From Tetradesmus obliquus (Eukaryota; Chlorophyta; Chlorophyceae; Sphaeropleales; Scenedesmaceae), in contig CP126201.1 of NCBI GenBank assembly GCA_030272155.1, positions 2,702,501 to 2,766,500 of the forward strand: DNA of 64,000 bases. The letters run 5' to 3'. The translations under genes were made by a program, and so were the position numbers. Positions 35,401 through 45,838 of the stretch are shown here, piece after piece. The notes under the pieces are model-generated. The model made no database searches. It saw nothing but the letters and a program-made list of their open reading frames with translations, and was not told the DNA's origin. The stretch's first letter is position 1, and each line of letters opens with the position of its first letter.

Positions 35401-38183
35401 CAGCCTAGCGTAACAGAGGTGTAAGCGACGCGTAACTTGCCGCAGCCCTGCTGATGACTGTTGAAATCAGCCTCTGCAGTGCAGCACGCATAGAACACCT
35501 GCGCAGCTGCCAGCCGGCACAGATCATGGATCAGCTGTAGCTGCTGCCCTTCCCCACCTGCTGGTGTGTGCGTCGTCCAGCAGCGCCATGACCTTGAAGT
35601 TGACCTCGCCCAGGCGCATGCACATGCCCAGCACAGCCTCAGGGGTGGCTGACGCCTCGCTGGCCAGGAACGCCAGCACCTGCAGTGCAGGACAAACAAA
35701 CACAATTAGCATCAACATGATAATACTGCTGAGCCAGCACTCGAAGGAAGACGGTATGAATGTGTTTGGTGGCTGTGCACAGCATGAGCAACATCCAACA
35801 CAAAAGCAGAGCAGCCGGACACCGCATTCATCACAGCACAGCATGCACTGCACAGCATCATCATCACCCCCGCAACCCACCTCCTCAAAAGTGCCATCCA
35901 GGCTTCCATTCACCTTGCCCAGCATCTTACCACAGCATCTCAGCACAGCACGCGCAGTAAGCAAGATCAAACACACTAGTAATGTACCAACAACACCTCT
36001 CACCTCCTCAAAAGTGTCGTCCAGGCTGGCATCCACCTTGCCCAGCATCTCAGCGTGGTGTGCATACGCAGCCACGCCCTTCAGCCCTTACATGAGCTCG
36101 TGCAGCCCCAGCAGCGTGCTGTTGGCCTCGCCCATGACACACATAACACACATAAATACGCATGGAACGTCACAGCAGAAAATAGCACAGCACAGCACAG
36201 TAAAATCCTCTTAACATTTTAAAAGCAGTTGAAACAAAACTGCAAACCTCACCTCCTCAAAGGTGTCATCCAGGCTTGCATCCACCTTGCCCAGCATCTC
36301 AGCGTGATGTGCATACGCAGCCACACCCTTCAGCCCGTATGTGAGCAGCTCGTGCAGTCCCAGCAGCGTGCTGTTGGCTTCGCCCATGACCTCACGCCTG
36401 TGCAGCAGCGAGACCTGCTCGCCGAGGGCCTCCAGGGTGTCTGCGTTGATGGGGGTTCCTGCCATGGCGCTGCGCAGGCTGAAGTCCATGGGGTTGCCCT
36501 GCAGCATCAGCAGCAGCAGCAGCAGCAGCGTGAGTAAGAATTGGACTAACAATGTATACAACACAAGCGTTGATGGGCGTGCCTGCCATGGCGCTGCGCA
36601 GGTTGAAGTCCATGGAGTTGCCCTGCAGGAGGCAGGGTTGATGGGGGATGAGGCAGCAAGAGCAGCAGTCAGCTCCAACTTCATGCCATGCACGGTACCC
36701 GTTACAAATTTTGGAGGCCACAGCAGCAGAAAACAGCAGCGACAGCCCTCCTGACACTGCAATCACAATTACCTGCATCCTTTGGGCAATGCGCTTCCAT
36801 TCATCCCAGGCATGCATGAGCAGCAGCAACAGGAGCAGAGCAATGGTGACGAGTGCTCACCTGCAGGTCAAACCAGGGCAGCGCTGCTGCTGTGGGCCGC
36901 CCCTCCACGCCGGCCTGCGCCAGCTTGTTGCGGATGAGCTGCAGGAAGTCATCGGCCTTGGTGATGTACTCCACAAAGCGCTCAGGGTCAAAGTTGACCT
37001 GTGATGTAGGATAGGTGAAAGAACAGAAGGGTAGCAGGGAGAGCAAAGGCAGCAGCAGCATGAGTCAGCACACTCGCCACACCATGAGTAAGCACACGTC
37101 GCACGGCTGAAACGCGCGACACAAACCGCATAATCGCCAAGCTTACAGAGCAAAGCACACACAGGGCTGGAAAACGAACGGCGTCAGTCCTGCCTCGTCC
37201 CTGTGCTCACGTTGGTCAGTGTTGCAAAGATGGCTGCCTTGACGAAGGAGTCCACCTCTGGCGTGGGCAGGTTGGTGGTCTGGTGTGCAAAGTTGGCCCA
37301 TGCACCAAGACCCTGTGAAGGCAGGCGGTGGAAGCAGCAGCAGCAGCAGCAGCGGCATGTGTCAGCAGCAGCAAACATGCCATTTAAGTGGGCGCAGTGA
37401 ATCAGCACGAGTTACGCATGCATCATTGCCGCCCAACCTGCAGAGTGCACCTGCACCTGCAACATGCTTTCAGCTCACCCACAGCACATTCATCTATCCC
37501 TTTCAAAGATTGCTGTACCCCTCACCTTGAGCTGGTAGATGAGCAGGTCCTGCAGGATGGCCACCTGAGAGGTCTTGCCACACACGCCGATCTTGGTGCA
37601 GCCGGTGTTGCCCTTGGTCTGCTCGCACTGTGAGCAGCAGGGTGAGAAAGAGGTGGCGAACAACAGCACAACAGCAGCAGGAGCATTGGTCAGAAAAGCA
37701 GGAAAAATGAGTAGACGATTGGTGTGATCATGAGCGCCTGTATACAGCCGGAGGAGGGATGCATGTGCTGTGCTGCTGTTGCTTGCTGCTGCTTGAACAG
37801 CAGTTTTGGCAGGATAGCACACCAGCATGCGCGTAAAGCATACTTCAAGGCAGAAGGATATAATCGACCAAAAACAATTGCCGAACTAGCTAAAGCGTCT
37901 TCAAGGCCCGGTCGTGGTAAACATTGGCCCGGGTTTCCTCCCGCTGCTGTTCGAATGACCGCACAGATCATCCGGCACCAACCTGATAGCAGAACATGGC
38001 CTCGTCGTCCTGGAGCGTAGGCCTGGTCATTTCAGCCACGCGTGCAGAGACAAGCTGCCTTGCGGGCATCCTGCAGGCGCCAGACTGCAGACCACCTGGG
38101 CGTAGAGGAACGCTGCGAACACCATGGCTCTTGGATGCACCCTTGAGAGCTGCAATGCCCCTGCTGCTCATGTGCAGTGCCAT
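32427..38183 (-). CDS. HCP: Hybrid cluster protein (prismane/hydroxylamine reductase), 13 exons, 636 aa
   Basis: Iron-sulfur protein that reduces hydroxylamine or NO and can act in S-nitrosylation. Minus-strand exons: 38183-37983, 37627-37526, 37312-37211, 36998-36861, 36498-36253, 35679-35558, 35320-35124, 34664-34534, 34358-34202, 33594-33371, 33060-32950, 32785-32660, 32480-32427 (1911 nt, phases agree). Residues 1 to about 50 look like an organelle transit peptide. The N-terminal cubane ligands are Cys65, 68, 77 and 83 (CYQCEQT...CTKIGVC), spaced as in the 4Fe-4S class. Hybrid-cluster ligands are all present: His328 (SGHD), Glu352 (THGEML), Cys396 (TTNC), Cys487 (VGGCD), Cys515 (TLGCGKYRF), Cys541 (GQCNDAYSA), Glu575 and Lys577 (WFEQK). 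The His-Glu and Glu-Cys spacings (24 and 44) equal those of the Desulfovibrio enzyme. Green algae are known to carry HCP genes, usually linked to anoxia or nitrate. Confidence 0.93.
33247..33850 (-). repeat. Echoes on both sides of HCP exon 10
   Basis: The exon 10 head ([20 protein letters not shown]) with its tgcag acceptor occurs at 33594 (true), about 33722 and about 33845, spaced 123-127 bp. The exon end ([13 protein letters not shown]) plus donor is echoed at 33247-33315, 124 bp away. Confidence 0.88.
33914..34055 (-). mobile_element. ATTC-tailed dispersed repeat, copy 2, inside HCP intron 9
   Basis: Minus-strand copy of the element at 7071-7212, with about nine ATTC units at its 3' end (33914-33952). 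It lies in the HCP intron between exons 9 and 10, in the gene's own orientation, next to an exon 10 echo. The tail is longer here than in copy 1, which suggests a younger insertion or tail expansion. Confidence 0.62.
34087..36630 (-). repeat. Echoes of HCP exon 9, 7 and 5 edges
   Basis: Exon 9 end ([12 protein letters not shown]) is echoed at 34087-34140. Exon 7 end ([20 protein letters not shown]) is echoed at about 34868-34955 and, more diverged, at 35010-35075. Exon 5 end ([16 protein letters not shown]) plus donor is echoed at about 35999-36141 and 35879-35925. Exon 5 head ([16 protein letters not shown]) is echoed at 36564-36625. Confidence 0.86.
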
Positions 38184-38318
38184 GCTGCTGTATTTCGACG
38201 TGGTCTACGAGTGTGTCGGAGCAGCAAAAGCACAACTTGACCTTGTGATTGATAGATGAGCACCAAACTAATACAAAACCGACATCATATCGCTGTGGTC
38301 AGCTCAGGATTGCAGGGG

Positions 38319-38325
38319 CTATATA
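38319..38325 (-). promoter_or_regulatory. TATA-like box upstream of HCP
   Basis: TATATAG on the minus strand about 136 bp before the HCP ATG. Position suits a core promoter with a 5' UTR of about 100 nt. This is inferred from the motif alone. Confidence 0.35.
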
Positions 38326-38947
38326 CCCATGGCTTCGCGGGATGTTGTCCTTCGAAGAGACCACCGAGACGTGTAAAGCATCGGTTGTCACTTTGTTGCA
38401 CCTTCATAAACAGCATCAGTCTACTAACATATACAAAATGATTGCTGCGCTGCTTGTTCTGGAGACAAAAACTTGCAATCACATGACCGCCATGACTAAG
38501 GGCACCTGCAGTAATCGAAGCGCCCTTGCCCCGGCTGACGGCATGGGCACGCCGGAGGCTTGCAATATGTATTCGATATGTTATAGACGCATTGTAGGAC
38601 TGTAAGCAACCGCATCAGTACCATCTGCCGCTCTGTCGTGCTACTCTGGAGCCCACCCTGTACCATGCTGGTGACTCATGAACCGCCTGCCAAGTTGGGA
38701 GCACCTGCAGTGCTTGAATAGGCAGTCAATGCGCTGCTGCAGTCAGCATTGATGCTTGCAGGACAACATTACCAAACCAGCCGTGCCTCAGGCGTCAACG
38801 GCTGACGTGCTCAGTCAAGACCTTCAGCAGGAACCTGCCTGCATTGCTGGCAGCGCTGCAGCATGTGACACAGTAAGCTTGCACAACTCATATGTTCAGC
38901 CCATGCTTGTACGCACATGGCTTGTAACATGCGTCGGCGGGTACAGC

Positions 38948-38995
38948 TGCGCCACAACCGTTGTGGCGCATCCCGGCTGATGATCAGCCGGGATG
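38948..38995. repeat. Two adjoining perfect hairpins
   Basis: 38948-38970 has 11-bp arms (tgcgccacaac / gttgtggcgca) with a 1-nt spacer. 38969-38995 has 12-bp arms (catcccggctga / tcagccgggatg) with a 3-nt spacer. They share two bases. Function unknown; they could be binding sites or folded DNA/RNA. Confidence 0.8.
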
Positions 38996-39194
38996 TCGAA
39001 CATCGCATTACGCTGTAAAGGCCCAGCAGCGAGTGCAATTGCTGTTGGGTATGGCACACAATAACTTATTTAAAAAACATATGCATCGAGAGCTGCTGTC
39101 CAGCGCACACCAATACACAGGACTCAGCACACACCAAATCACCAAAACACATCTTAGCCTGGGTGTTGCTGTGAAGGACACCACTGCAGATCAT

Positions 39195-39260
39195 GTGACT
39201 CATGCTGAGTCACCAGATGAATCGCTCTCTCGTTGTAACAAGTGACTCATGCTGAGTCAT
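39195..39260. promoter_or_regulatory. Twice-repeated bZIP-like palindrome upstream of HCP
   Basis: gtgactcatgctgagtca occurs at 39195 and 39242, 47 bp apart. Each is an inverted pair of TGACTCA/TGAGTCA half-sequences, the AP-1/GCN4-type bZIP core, separated by TGC. The pair lies about 1 kb upstream of HCP. Regulatory use is inference. Confidence 0.45.
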
Positions 39261-39623
39261 CAACTGGCGGCAGCAGCTGCAATGATTATCTGGCGTAGAG
39301 CACCTGGAAACGGCATTCCCTGCAGCAACTGTTAACATGCTAATGAAATGCATGCCAAGCGTTGCCACTGCAGCCCCACAGCCACCATTGGAGCACTCAC
39401 GACACACATATGCTGAATGCCAATGCGTACCCTGTGGACAGAGAGTTAACAACATACATGTAAGCAGTGATACCCCAACCCCACAACAACTCCACAGCTA
39501 GGGCGCTCGACACAATGCCAAACCCTGTCTGGATACAAAGACATATGTGCAAGCGTAAATGATGACTAAATGCATGCTGTGCAGCTAAAACAGGGCACTC
39601 ACCACGCCTGTTTCAACGGAAAT

Positions 39624-39645
39624 CCACCGCGTGATGGCGCGGTGG
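39624..39645. repeat. 8-bp-arm hairpin
   Basis: ccaccgcg and cgcggtgg flank a 6-nt spacer. It sits about 190 bp past the DUF3754 stop, so it might fold in that transcript's 3' UTR. Confidence 0.6.
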
Positions 39646-39828
39646 TACTGCACAAGCCAGAATCCACAGTCGCCTGCACAAAACCCGCGACACTACTACT
39701 ATTCAAACTAGCTGACTGCAGCACTGGAACAGACAAAGCTAACACTGTACATTGCGGTCCAATATCAGCAACAATTATTGGCAACTGTGAGAAGAAAGCA
39801 CACCTGAACCAGCACTGCAGTTATTAAT

Positions 39829-41494
39829 CTACACGTCTCGCAAGATGGACCGGACCCGTTGCCGCAGCAGACCTGCCCAATATTGCTGCAGCACCTGCTG
39901 TGCTTCTCTACTATCCAGCACGCTGTACAGCACCTGCTGCTGCTGCTGCACTGCCTGCACATCTGCAGCAGCAGCTGCCACCGCTGCCGGCGCCAGCGCC
40001 GACGCGCCGACAACTGCTGTTGCTGCTGGCCGCCGCGTTGCGCCTTCTGCTGCTGCTGCAGCAGCAGCAGCAGCTTGAGCCAAGCCCTGCCCCATTCCCT
40101 CCTGCTGCATGCCACCAGCAATCCCTGCTGCACCCTGCTGCTGCTGCTGCTGTTGCTCCACAAGCAGGCCAAATCGGCGCAGCTCTGCCAGTGCTTCCTC
40201 TGCATTGAAGCACACCTGCAGCTGCAGCTGCTGCTGCAGCACTGCCTCTGCTGATGCTGCCACCTGGCCAGCATCCAGGGGGGTGTCTGCTGCTGCCAGC
40301 AGCACGTATGCCAGTGCTGCCTGCTTGAACTGCTGCAGGCCTGCGGGGCAGCAGGTTGGCACAGCAGTAGCGGCGTGAGCGGTAGGCACCAGGCTGAAAG
40401 CAAGCTATACAATGGTATGCCGCTGGATGCATCACCACCAGCCTCGTGCTTACAGCACCAGCTGAAAGCGGCATGATGCTGCAGATTGCTGCTGCATTCG
40501 ACCTGTTGGTGGGCGCATCACCCAAGCCGCTGCACGCAGCACTGTTGCCGGGTGAGCACAGCACACACCCCTCACCTGCTGCTGTTGCCAGGCACTCCAG
40601 CCCACCCTCCCCACCAGCCATGCTGCATCGTGTGCGGAATAAAACAGTGCAGGGCTGCTGGGTCAGCATGCCCTCACCCACCTGCTGCTGTCGCTAGGTC
40701 AGCACACTCCCACCCACCTGCTGCTGCTGCCGCTGCCAGGTCAGCACACTCCCACCCACCTGCTGCTGCTGCTGCCAGGTCAGCACACCCCCCTCACCTG
40801 CTGCTGTTGCTGCTGCCAGGTCAGCACCCCCCCTCACCTGCTGCTGTTGCCAGGTACTCCAGGCCTCCCTCCCCACCAGCCACAGTGCGCTCCGCCAGCA
40901 GCTGTGCCACGATGCTCTTGTACCTGCAGCCAGCATGCATCACCTTAAAGCACTAGACTTATGCAGTAGCAGCACATGTGCTGATATTAGAGTGAGATGC
41001 TGCAGATGCTCTTGTGCCTGCCACCAGCACGTGCTGGGCAGCTATAGCAGGGACAGTTGCATATGTGCAAATTCTCCACCCCTGGCTGCGGCTGCCCATG
41101 TTTCCAGCCGCAGCCTGCACGCACCTGTCGCCCATGCGCAGGAATCCTAGCACCAGCCGCGGGCGCCACACACTCAGCGACACCAGCTCAAGCACCAGGC
41201 TGGTGTATTTGGCCTGCTGCTGCTGCTGCTGCTTGCTGCTGCTGCCCTGCAACATACACCCACCTGTCTCCCATGCGCAGGAATCCCAGCACCAGCCGCG
41301 AGCCCCACACGCTCAGCGACACCAGCGTGACCAGCTCCAGCACCAGGCTTGTATACTTGGCCTGCGCCAGCACTGCGCCAACCCCCGCCAGGCCAAACAG
41401 GTCCAGGCGCAGCAGGTCAAGCGGCCGGAACTGCAGTAGCTTGTCGGGAAAGACTACCTGCCAGGAGGGCAGAGGGATGTCGCGGTACACCTGC

Positions 41495-41528
<34 letters not shown>

Positions 41529-42815
41529 CAGCAGCAGCAGCAGCAGCGGCAACAGCAGCAGCAAGATGAATTATCACGTAACAGTGTGGCAGGTCAGGGA
41601 TGTGGGAAATGCAGCAGCAGTAATAAGAAGGCAGGGCGAAAGTGTTGGCATTGCTGTGAGTGAACAGGGAGGGGTTGACAGCCTGGTGTTGCACACAGCT
41701 GGCAGCCAGAGCGGCAACTAGCACAACAGGCGAGCAGCAGAGCCGCATGCAGCCGCAGCAGCGGGCAAAAACATGCATGCCCTTGCATCTAGCTAACCTC
41801 GCTGCATCCCATACCCACCTGCAGCTGAATCGTCAAGCGCCGCGCAACCGGCGCTACTTTTTGCCCCGTCAGTTTGAACCACGCCTCCCTCCAGCGCTCC
41901 TGCTTTGGCTTCTTGCGATACACCACAAGCATCTGCCTAAAAGTTGGCTCCACTATTTCAACCGGCTCCAGCAGCGTCTGCAGCAAGCTGCCCCTGCTGC
42001 TGCTGCTGCTGCTGGTGTTGTCAATGCTGGCGGCCGCAGCCTCCCAGCTGCTGCTGCCGCTGCTGCTGTCATCAGTGCTGCCTGCCGCAGCTGACAGGCT
42101 GTCAAAGCTCCTGCTGCGGCTGCTGCTGCTGCTGCTGCTGTGGTTTAGCCGCAGGGTTTTGCGCTCCAGCCAGCGCAGGCGGGGTTCAATGACGGGGTCC
42201 ATGATGTCTGGCAGGGTGGCCTTTTCGATGAACAGCGGCTGGAAGCGGCGCGGCTCCAGCAGCGGGTACACCTGCCGCATATTGAAGTTGACAGCGCAGC
42301 GGCATACCCATGTGGTGAGCCAATATGAAGGCTCAGAGTACTCTTGATGTATGAACAGTGGCTGGAAGCGGCGCGGCTCCAGCAGCGGGTACACCCGCCG
42401 CTTAATGATTCAACAGCGCAGCCGAATGCGGTTGTAGCGAGCCATTAAACAAACTACAGTTTTAGTGTATGAACAGCTGCTGGAAGCGGCGTGGCTCGAG
42501 CAGCGGGTACACCTGCAGCGCCGACAGCAACGACATTGCAGCACCAGCGGCATGTGGATGCTCTGAACGCAGCATGAACATGAACTGCACTATGGCGGCA
42601 GATGTTGGAGCGAGTTATGCTGCATAAGATGCCACCGCAGGCGCAGTTAAAATCGAATTCACTGGACTCCGTGCTGCGTACCTCATCAAACACTTCCAGC
42701 GGCGTCACATCCATGCGGGGGATAAAGCCCCACTCCGACAGCGAGTGCAGCAGGCTGGCAAAGCTCTGTTCAGCACGGGAGGATACCTGACCCCACAGGC
42801 CCCGCTTCTTCTCAC

Positions 42816-42847
<32 letters not shown>

Positions 42848-45405
42848 AAGTCTATTGCAGCTTGGCTGCCTGCTGGTATGCTGCTGTTGGCAGTGTTGCC
42901 ATCAGCATCATTGCTGCTGCTGCCGTTGCTGCTGCTGCTGGGCGCATCACTGTCAGCTCGTGCCGAAGTTGATTGCAATTCCAACCCCACACTACTGCTG
43001 CTGCTGATCTCTCCTGCAGGGTGCTGCGCCTCAGCTTCTGCTGAGTAAGGCCTACCAAACGCATCAGTCAAAGGCTGCCGACTGCTGCTCTGCCTCCTCA
43101 GCTGCCTGCTGCTGCTGCTGCTGCCAGCCCTTTCATCAGGCACTTGTTTTGCAGCCATCTTCCCCTTCCTACTGTTAACAGGCAGCTGCCGCTGCATCCT
43201 GCGCTGCACCTTGCTCTGCTGCTGCAGCTTAGGCTTGCGCTGGTTCACGCTGCGTGCCTGCTGCAGCAGGTGCCCGCCCAGCCTGGTCAAACCACCGATG
43301 GCTCGTTTGACCAGCAGCAGCTGCAGGTAGTCCAGCTTCTGCAGCAGCCAGCGGCCCCGCTGCTGCTCGCTGCTGTAGCCGCGCCTGCGCAACATGGCAC
43401 GTCATGGAAAGCAAAGTCGTGCATGGTCCATATGAAGGTAAACAACGCTGGTGATGCATTTGTGCTTTGCTGGCATCTGACAACATGTAACACAATGCAT
43501 TTGCATGCCTGCTTGCATGCTGCATGAACAACAAGGCTTCTGATGCAAAGTGACAAAACAATGCACTCATACAATGCTGTAGGTGGGCACCCTGCACATC
43601 CTGCACCCCATTGCAGCACACCTGAGCACCAGCAAGCTCTCTGTCTCCTTGAGCAGCTGTGCAGCACCACCAACCCCACCAGCGGCACGCCCTGCCGCAC
43701 CACCACCACCACCACCACCAGCAGCAGCCGCACCCCCAGCAGTGCCAGCAGCTCCAGTAGTGCTACCCAGCAGCTGCGGTGGCACCAGTGTAGCATCCAG
43801 CTGTTCAGTGCTGACCTTCACAAACAGCTGCCACAGGAAATCTGTGTTGAGGCTAACTCCAAGCGCTACATCGCGCTCAGACAGCGGCACAAATGCTGCA
43901 CGCTGTGCTAGCAGCAGAAGCAGCTGCATGAATGCCGCATCTGCTGCTGCTGCGGCGTCCTGCTCGGCGGCTTCTGGCGTCGATGCTGCAGTTGCTGCGG
44001 TGTCGGCTCCGTTCGAAGCGCCTGTGCTACTGCTGCTGCTGCTGCTGGTGCTGGGCGGTGGCTGTTGCGGGTCCTTTCCAGCTGACAACTGGCTGCTGAT
44101 ATGTTGCTGCGCTGCATGCAGTTCTCCATTGCTTCTACTGGTGCTGCTGCTGCTGTGGCTATCATCCTCATCCTCGCTGCTGCTGCCACTTCTGCTGCCC
44201 GCTGCACTGGGGCTGCTGCTGCGGCTGTTGCTGCGCCGCCTGGCAGCGTCAGGCAGGCTGATCAACAGTGAAGGACCCAGGTGGTCAAACTGGTCAGAGC
44301 CCAGCTGTCCGGAAAAGTCAAACCTCTGGTCAACATCAAGATCGGATGCTGACCTGGCAGGGCCTGCTGCTGCTGCTGCTGTGCCGGCGCTTGCAGGAAC
44401 TCTGTTAGCCTGCTGGAAAGCTGTCAGCAGCTGCTCTGCAATCCCTTGGTACTCCACCCTGCAAACAGCATGCATGCACATTTCGTTTTCCAAATGCGTT
44501 TCAACCTTTCCTGGCTCTCACAGCTGCCATGCAAATGCAGTATGCCAAACTGTGCGGCACGCTGAAACCATGTGCTGTTTGCAAAGCCAAGTTACTGCTG
44601 TTCCACAGCATTGCGCTTCAAATGCGCAGCAACACTTTGCTTGCAGGAACACATGCCAGCTGTTCCCTGCAACATTAGCTTGCCAGCCAGCAGGCTTGCT
44701 TTCAGTTGTAACAGTAATTACAGCTCACCCGTAGATGGACTCCAGCGTTGCAAGCACAACTGCCACCTGCTGCCACTTGCGGGCTGGCGTGACGTCCTGC
44801 GAGACAGGGGCAGCAATAGAAGCAGACACCCATGCAAGGGTAACAAACCCTGTCAACTGACTGGAGGTGATGATGCACATGCTGTGCCTGTGTGTTGAGC
44901 ACAGCAGTGTACCGCAAACAGTGGATGGTAGAGCCCCATTGAGGCGCAGCTCTGGACAGGCTGCTAGCTGCTAGCTGCTAGCTGCTAGCTGCTCCCACCT
45001 GCATGAGGGACCACATGGCTGCCCTGCTGGCCCTGATGAAGGTGTCATGCTGCACTCGCACCCTGGTGGGGCTGAAAGAGGGAGCTGCAGCACAGTCGAC
45101 AGCAACAGCTACGGGTCAAGCACAGCAGGACAGGTACCAAGTGCTGGAGAGTTTCAATGGCATGATGCGACGAGTTGTTTGGATGTGGTTTGGTGGCATG
45201 CAGCAGCCGCATGACCTGCTGCTGCAGAGGAAGTATGCCACATCATTTACGGGCTGTAAGCATGACGCCTGCCAAATGCAATGCCTGCAAAGCGGAATGC
45301 TAGGTGTGTGGTGTGTGCAGTTTACACACCCACCTACAGGGCCGGCCCGCTGTTCAACAGCCTCTTCAGCTGTGCCAGCGTCTGATCGCAGCCCTTGCGC
45401 TGCAT
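39829..45405 (-). CDS. DUF3754/TMEM143-family membrane protein, 9 exons, 1008 aa
   Basis: Family of unknown biochemical role found in plant organelles, bacteria and animal mitochondria (TMEM143). Minus-strand exons: 45405-45338, 45071-44999, 44796-44729, 44458-43622, 43384-42682, 42271-41819, 41490-41264, 40923-40838, 40340-39829 (3027 nt, phases agree). Family blocks in order: RRGYSSEQQRGRWLLQKLDY, MDVTPLEVFDE, IVEPTFRQMLVVYRKKP, VYRDIPLPSWQVVFPDKLL, a hydrophobic stretch LDLFGLAGVGAVL, then RMGDRYKSIVAQLL and QQFKQAALAYVLL. These match the plant proteins (for example Arabidopsis At3g19340) in the same order. Long Ser, Gln, Ala and Gly tracts are inserted between blocks, so the protein is roughly twice the usual length. 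The start is the first ATG after in-frame stops; an unseen upstream exon with a targeting peptide remains possible. Confidence 0.85.
40560..41213 (-). repeat. Echoes of DUF3754 exons 7 and 8
   Basis: Exon 8 end (GGEGGLEYLATAA) plus donor is echoed at about 40560-40620. A CTG-rich minisatellite of about 40-bp units derived from the same junction (tcagcacactcccacccacc) fills 40683-40850. Exon 7 end (RLVLGFLRMGDR) is echoed at about 41125-41213, 138 bp from the original. Confidence 0.85.
42225..42515 (-). repeat. Three copies of the DUF3754 exon 6 head
   Basis: The code for VYPLLEPRRFQPLFI occurs in the true exon (42271) and at about 42345-42400 and 42470-42515, spaced 125 and 116 bp. Acceptor context differs: ccgcag in the true copy, cggcgg and ctgcag in the others. 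Confidence 0.87.
44961..44992. repeat. Short tandem repeat ctgctag
   Basis: Four to five units of a 7-bp motif in DUF3754 intron 2, directly beside the exon 2 donor. Confidence 0.8.
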
Positions 45406-45838
45406 TTATCACTCTGAGCCGACGGTGGAGCCTGTGGGCTGAAATTGCATCACTTGCAGGACACCAAGGCACCACTTGTGAAGTAGGGTTGCTGCTGGTC
45501 AGCAGCATGATGCACTGATCACGACATCTACGTGGCTGACGTTCATAAGGCTGTTGAAATTCACCTGCTGCTCTTCATGCGTGCTGGACTGCCTTCAAGC
45601 ACCCAGAGATGCTACTCTTGTCGACCCTGAACCTACACCTGTCACACCTGTCACAAGTTCACGTTACGCTTAGAGGACTTGGTAGGCACTATTGTTCACG
45701 CCGATATCGTGCTTTGTATATCTGTTTGTTTTGTGCTCGTTCCGAGCGGGTGAAGCCTCTGCATACTCTCTAATCTGTCGCATTGGCTTGTGTGCACAAC
45801 GGCAGCATGACGACAGCCCGATCAATCCAATCTATTGA
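45406..45838. promoter_or_regulatory. 433-bp divergent promoter region
   Basis: Separates the start codons of DUF3754 (minus) and the retropepsin-like gene (plus), so it probably drives both. A TGTATATC motif at 45715-45722 is TATA-like for the plus gene. A direct repeat of cacctgtca lies at about 45636-45652. Confidence 0.5.

Larger units (their letters stand above)
38326..39828. other. HCP 5' flank and DUF3754 3' flank
   Basis: About 1.5 kb without a recognisable gene. It is unusually rich in short perfect palindromes, listed separately, and otherwise shows no repeats or frames of interest. Confidence 0.45.

Noticed and set aside
37920-37985. tRNA gene or tRNA-derived SINE near gttcgaatg
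   Set aside because: The B-box-like motif lacks a paired T stem, an A box at the right distance and an acceptor stem.
40389-40681. Minus frame through the DUF3754 intron as coding
   Set aside because: It is an exon 8 echo and CTG minisatellite; splice phases of the flanking exons join without it.
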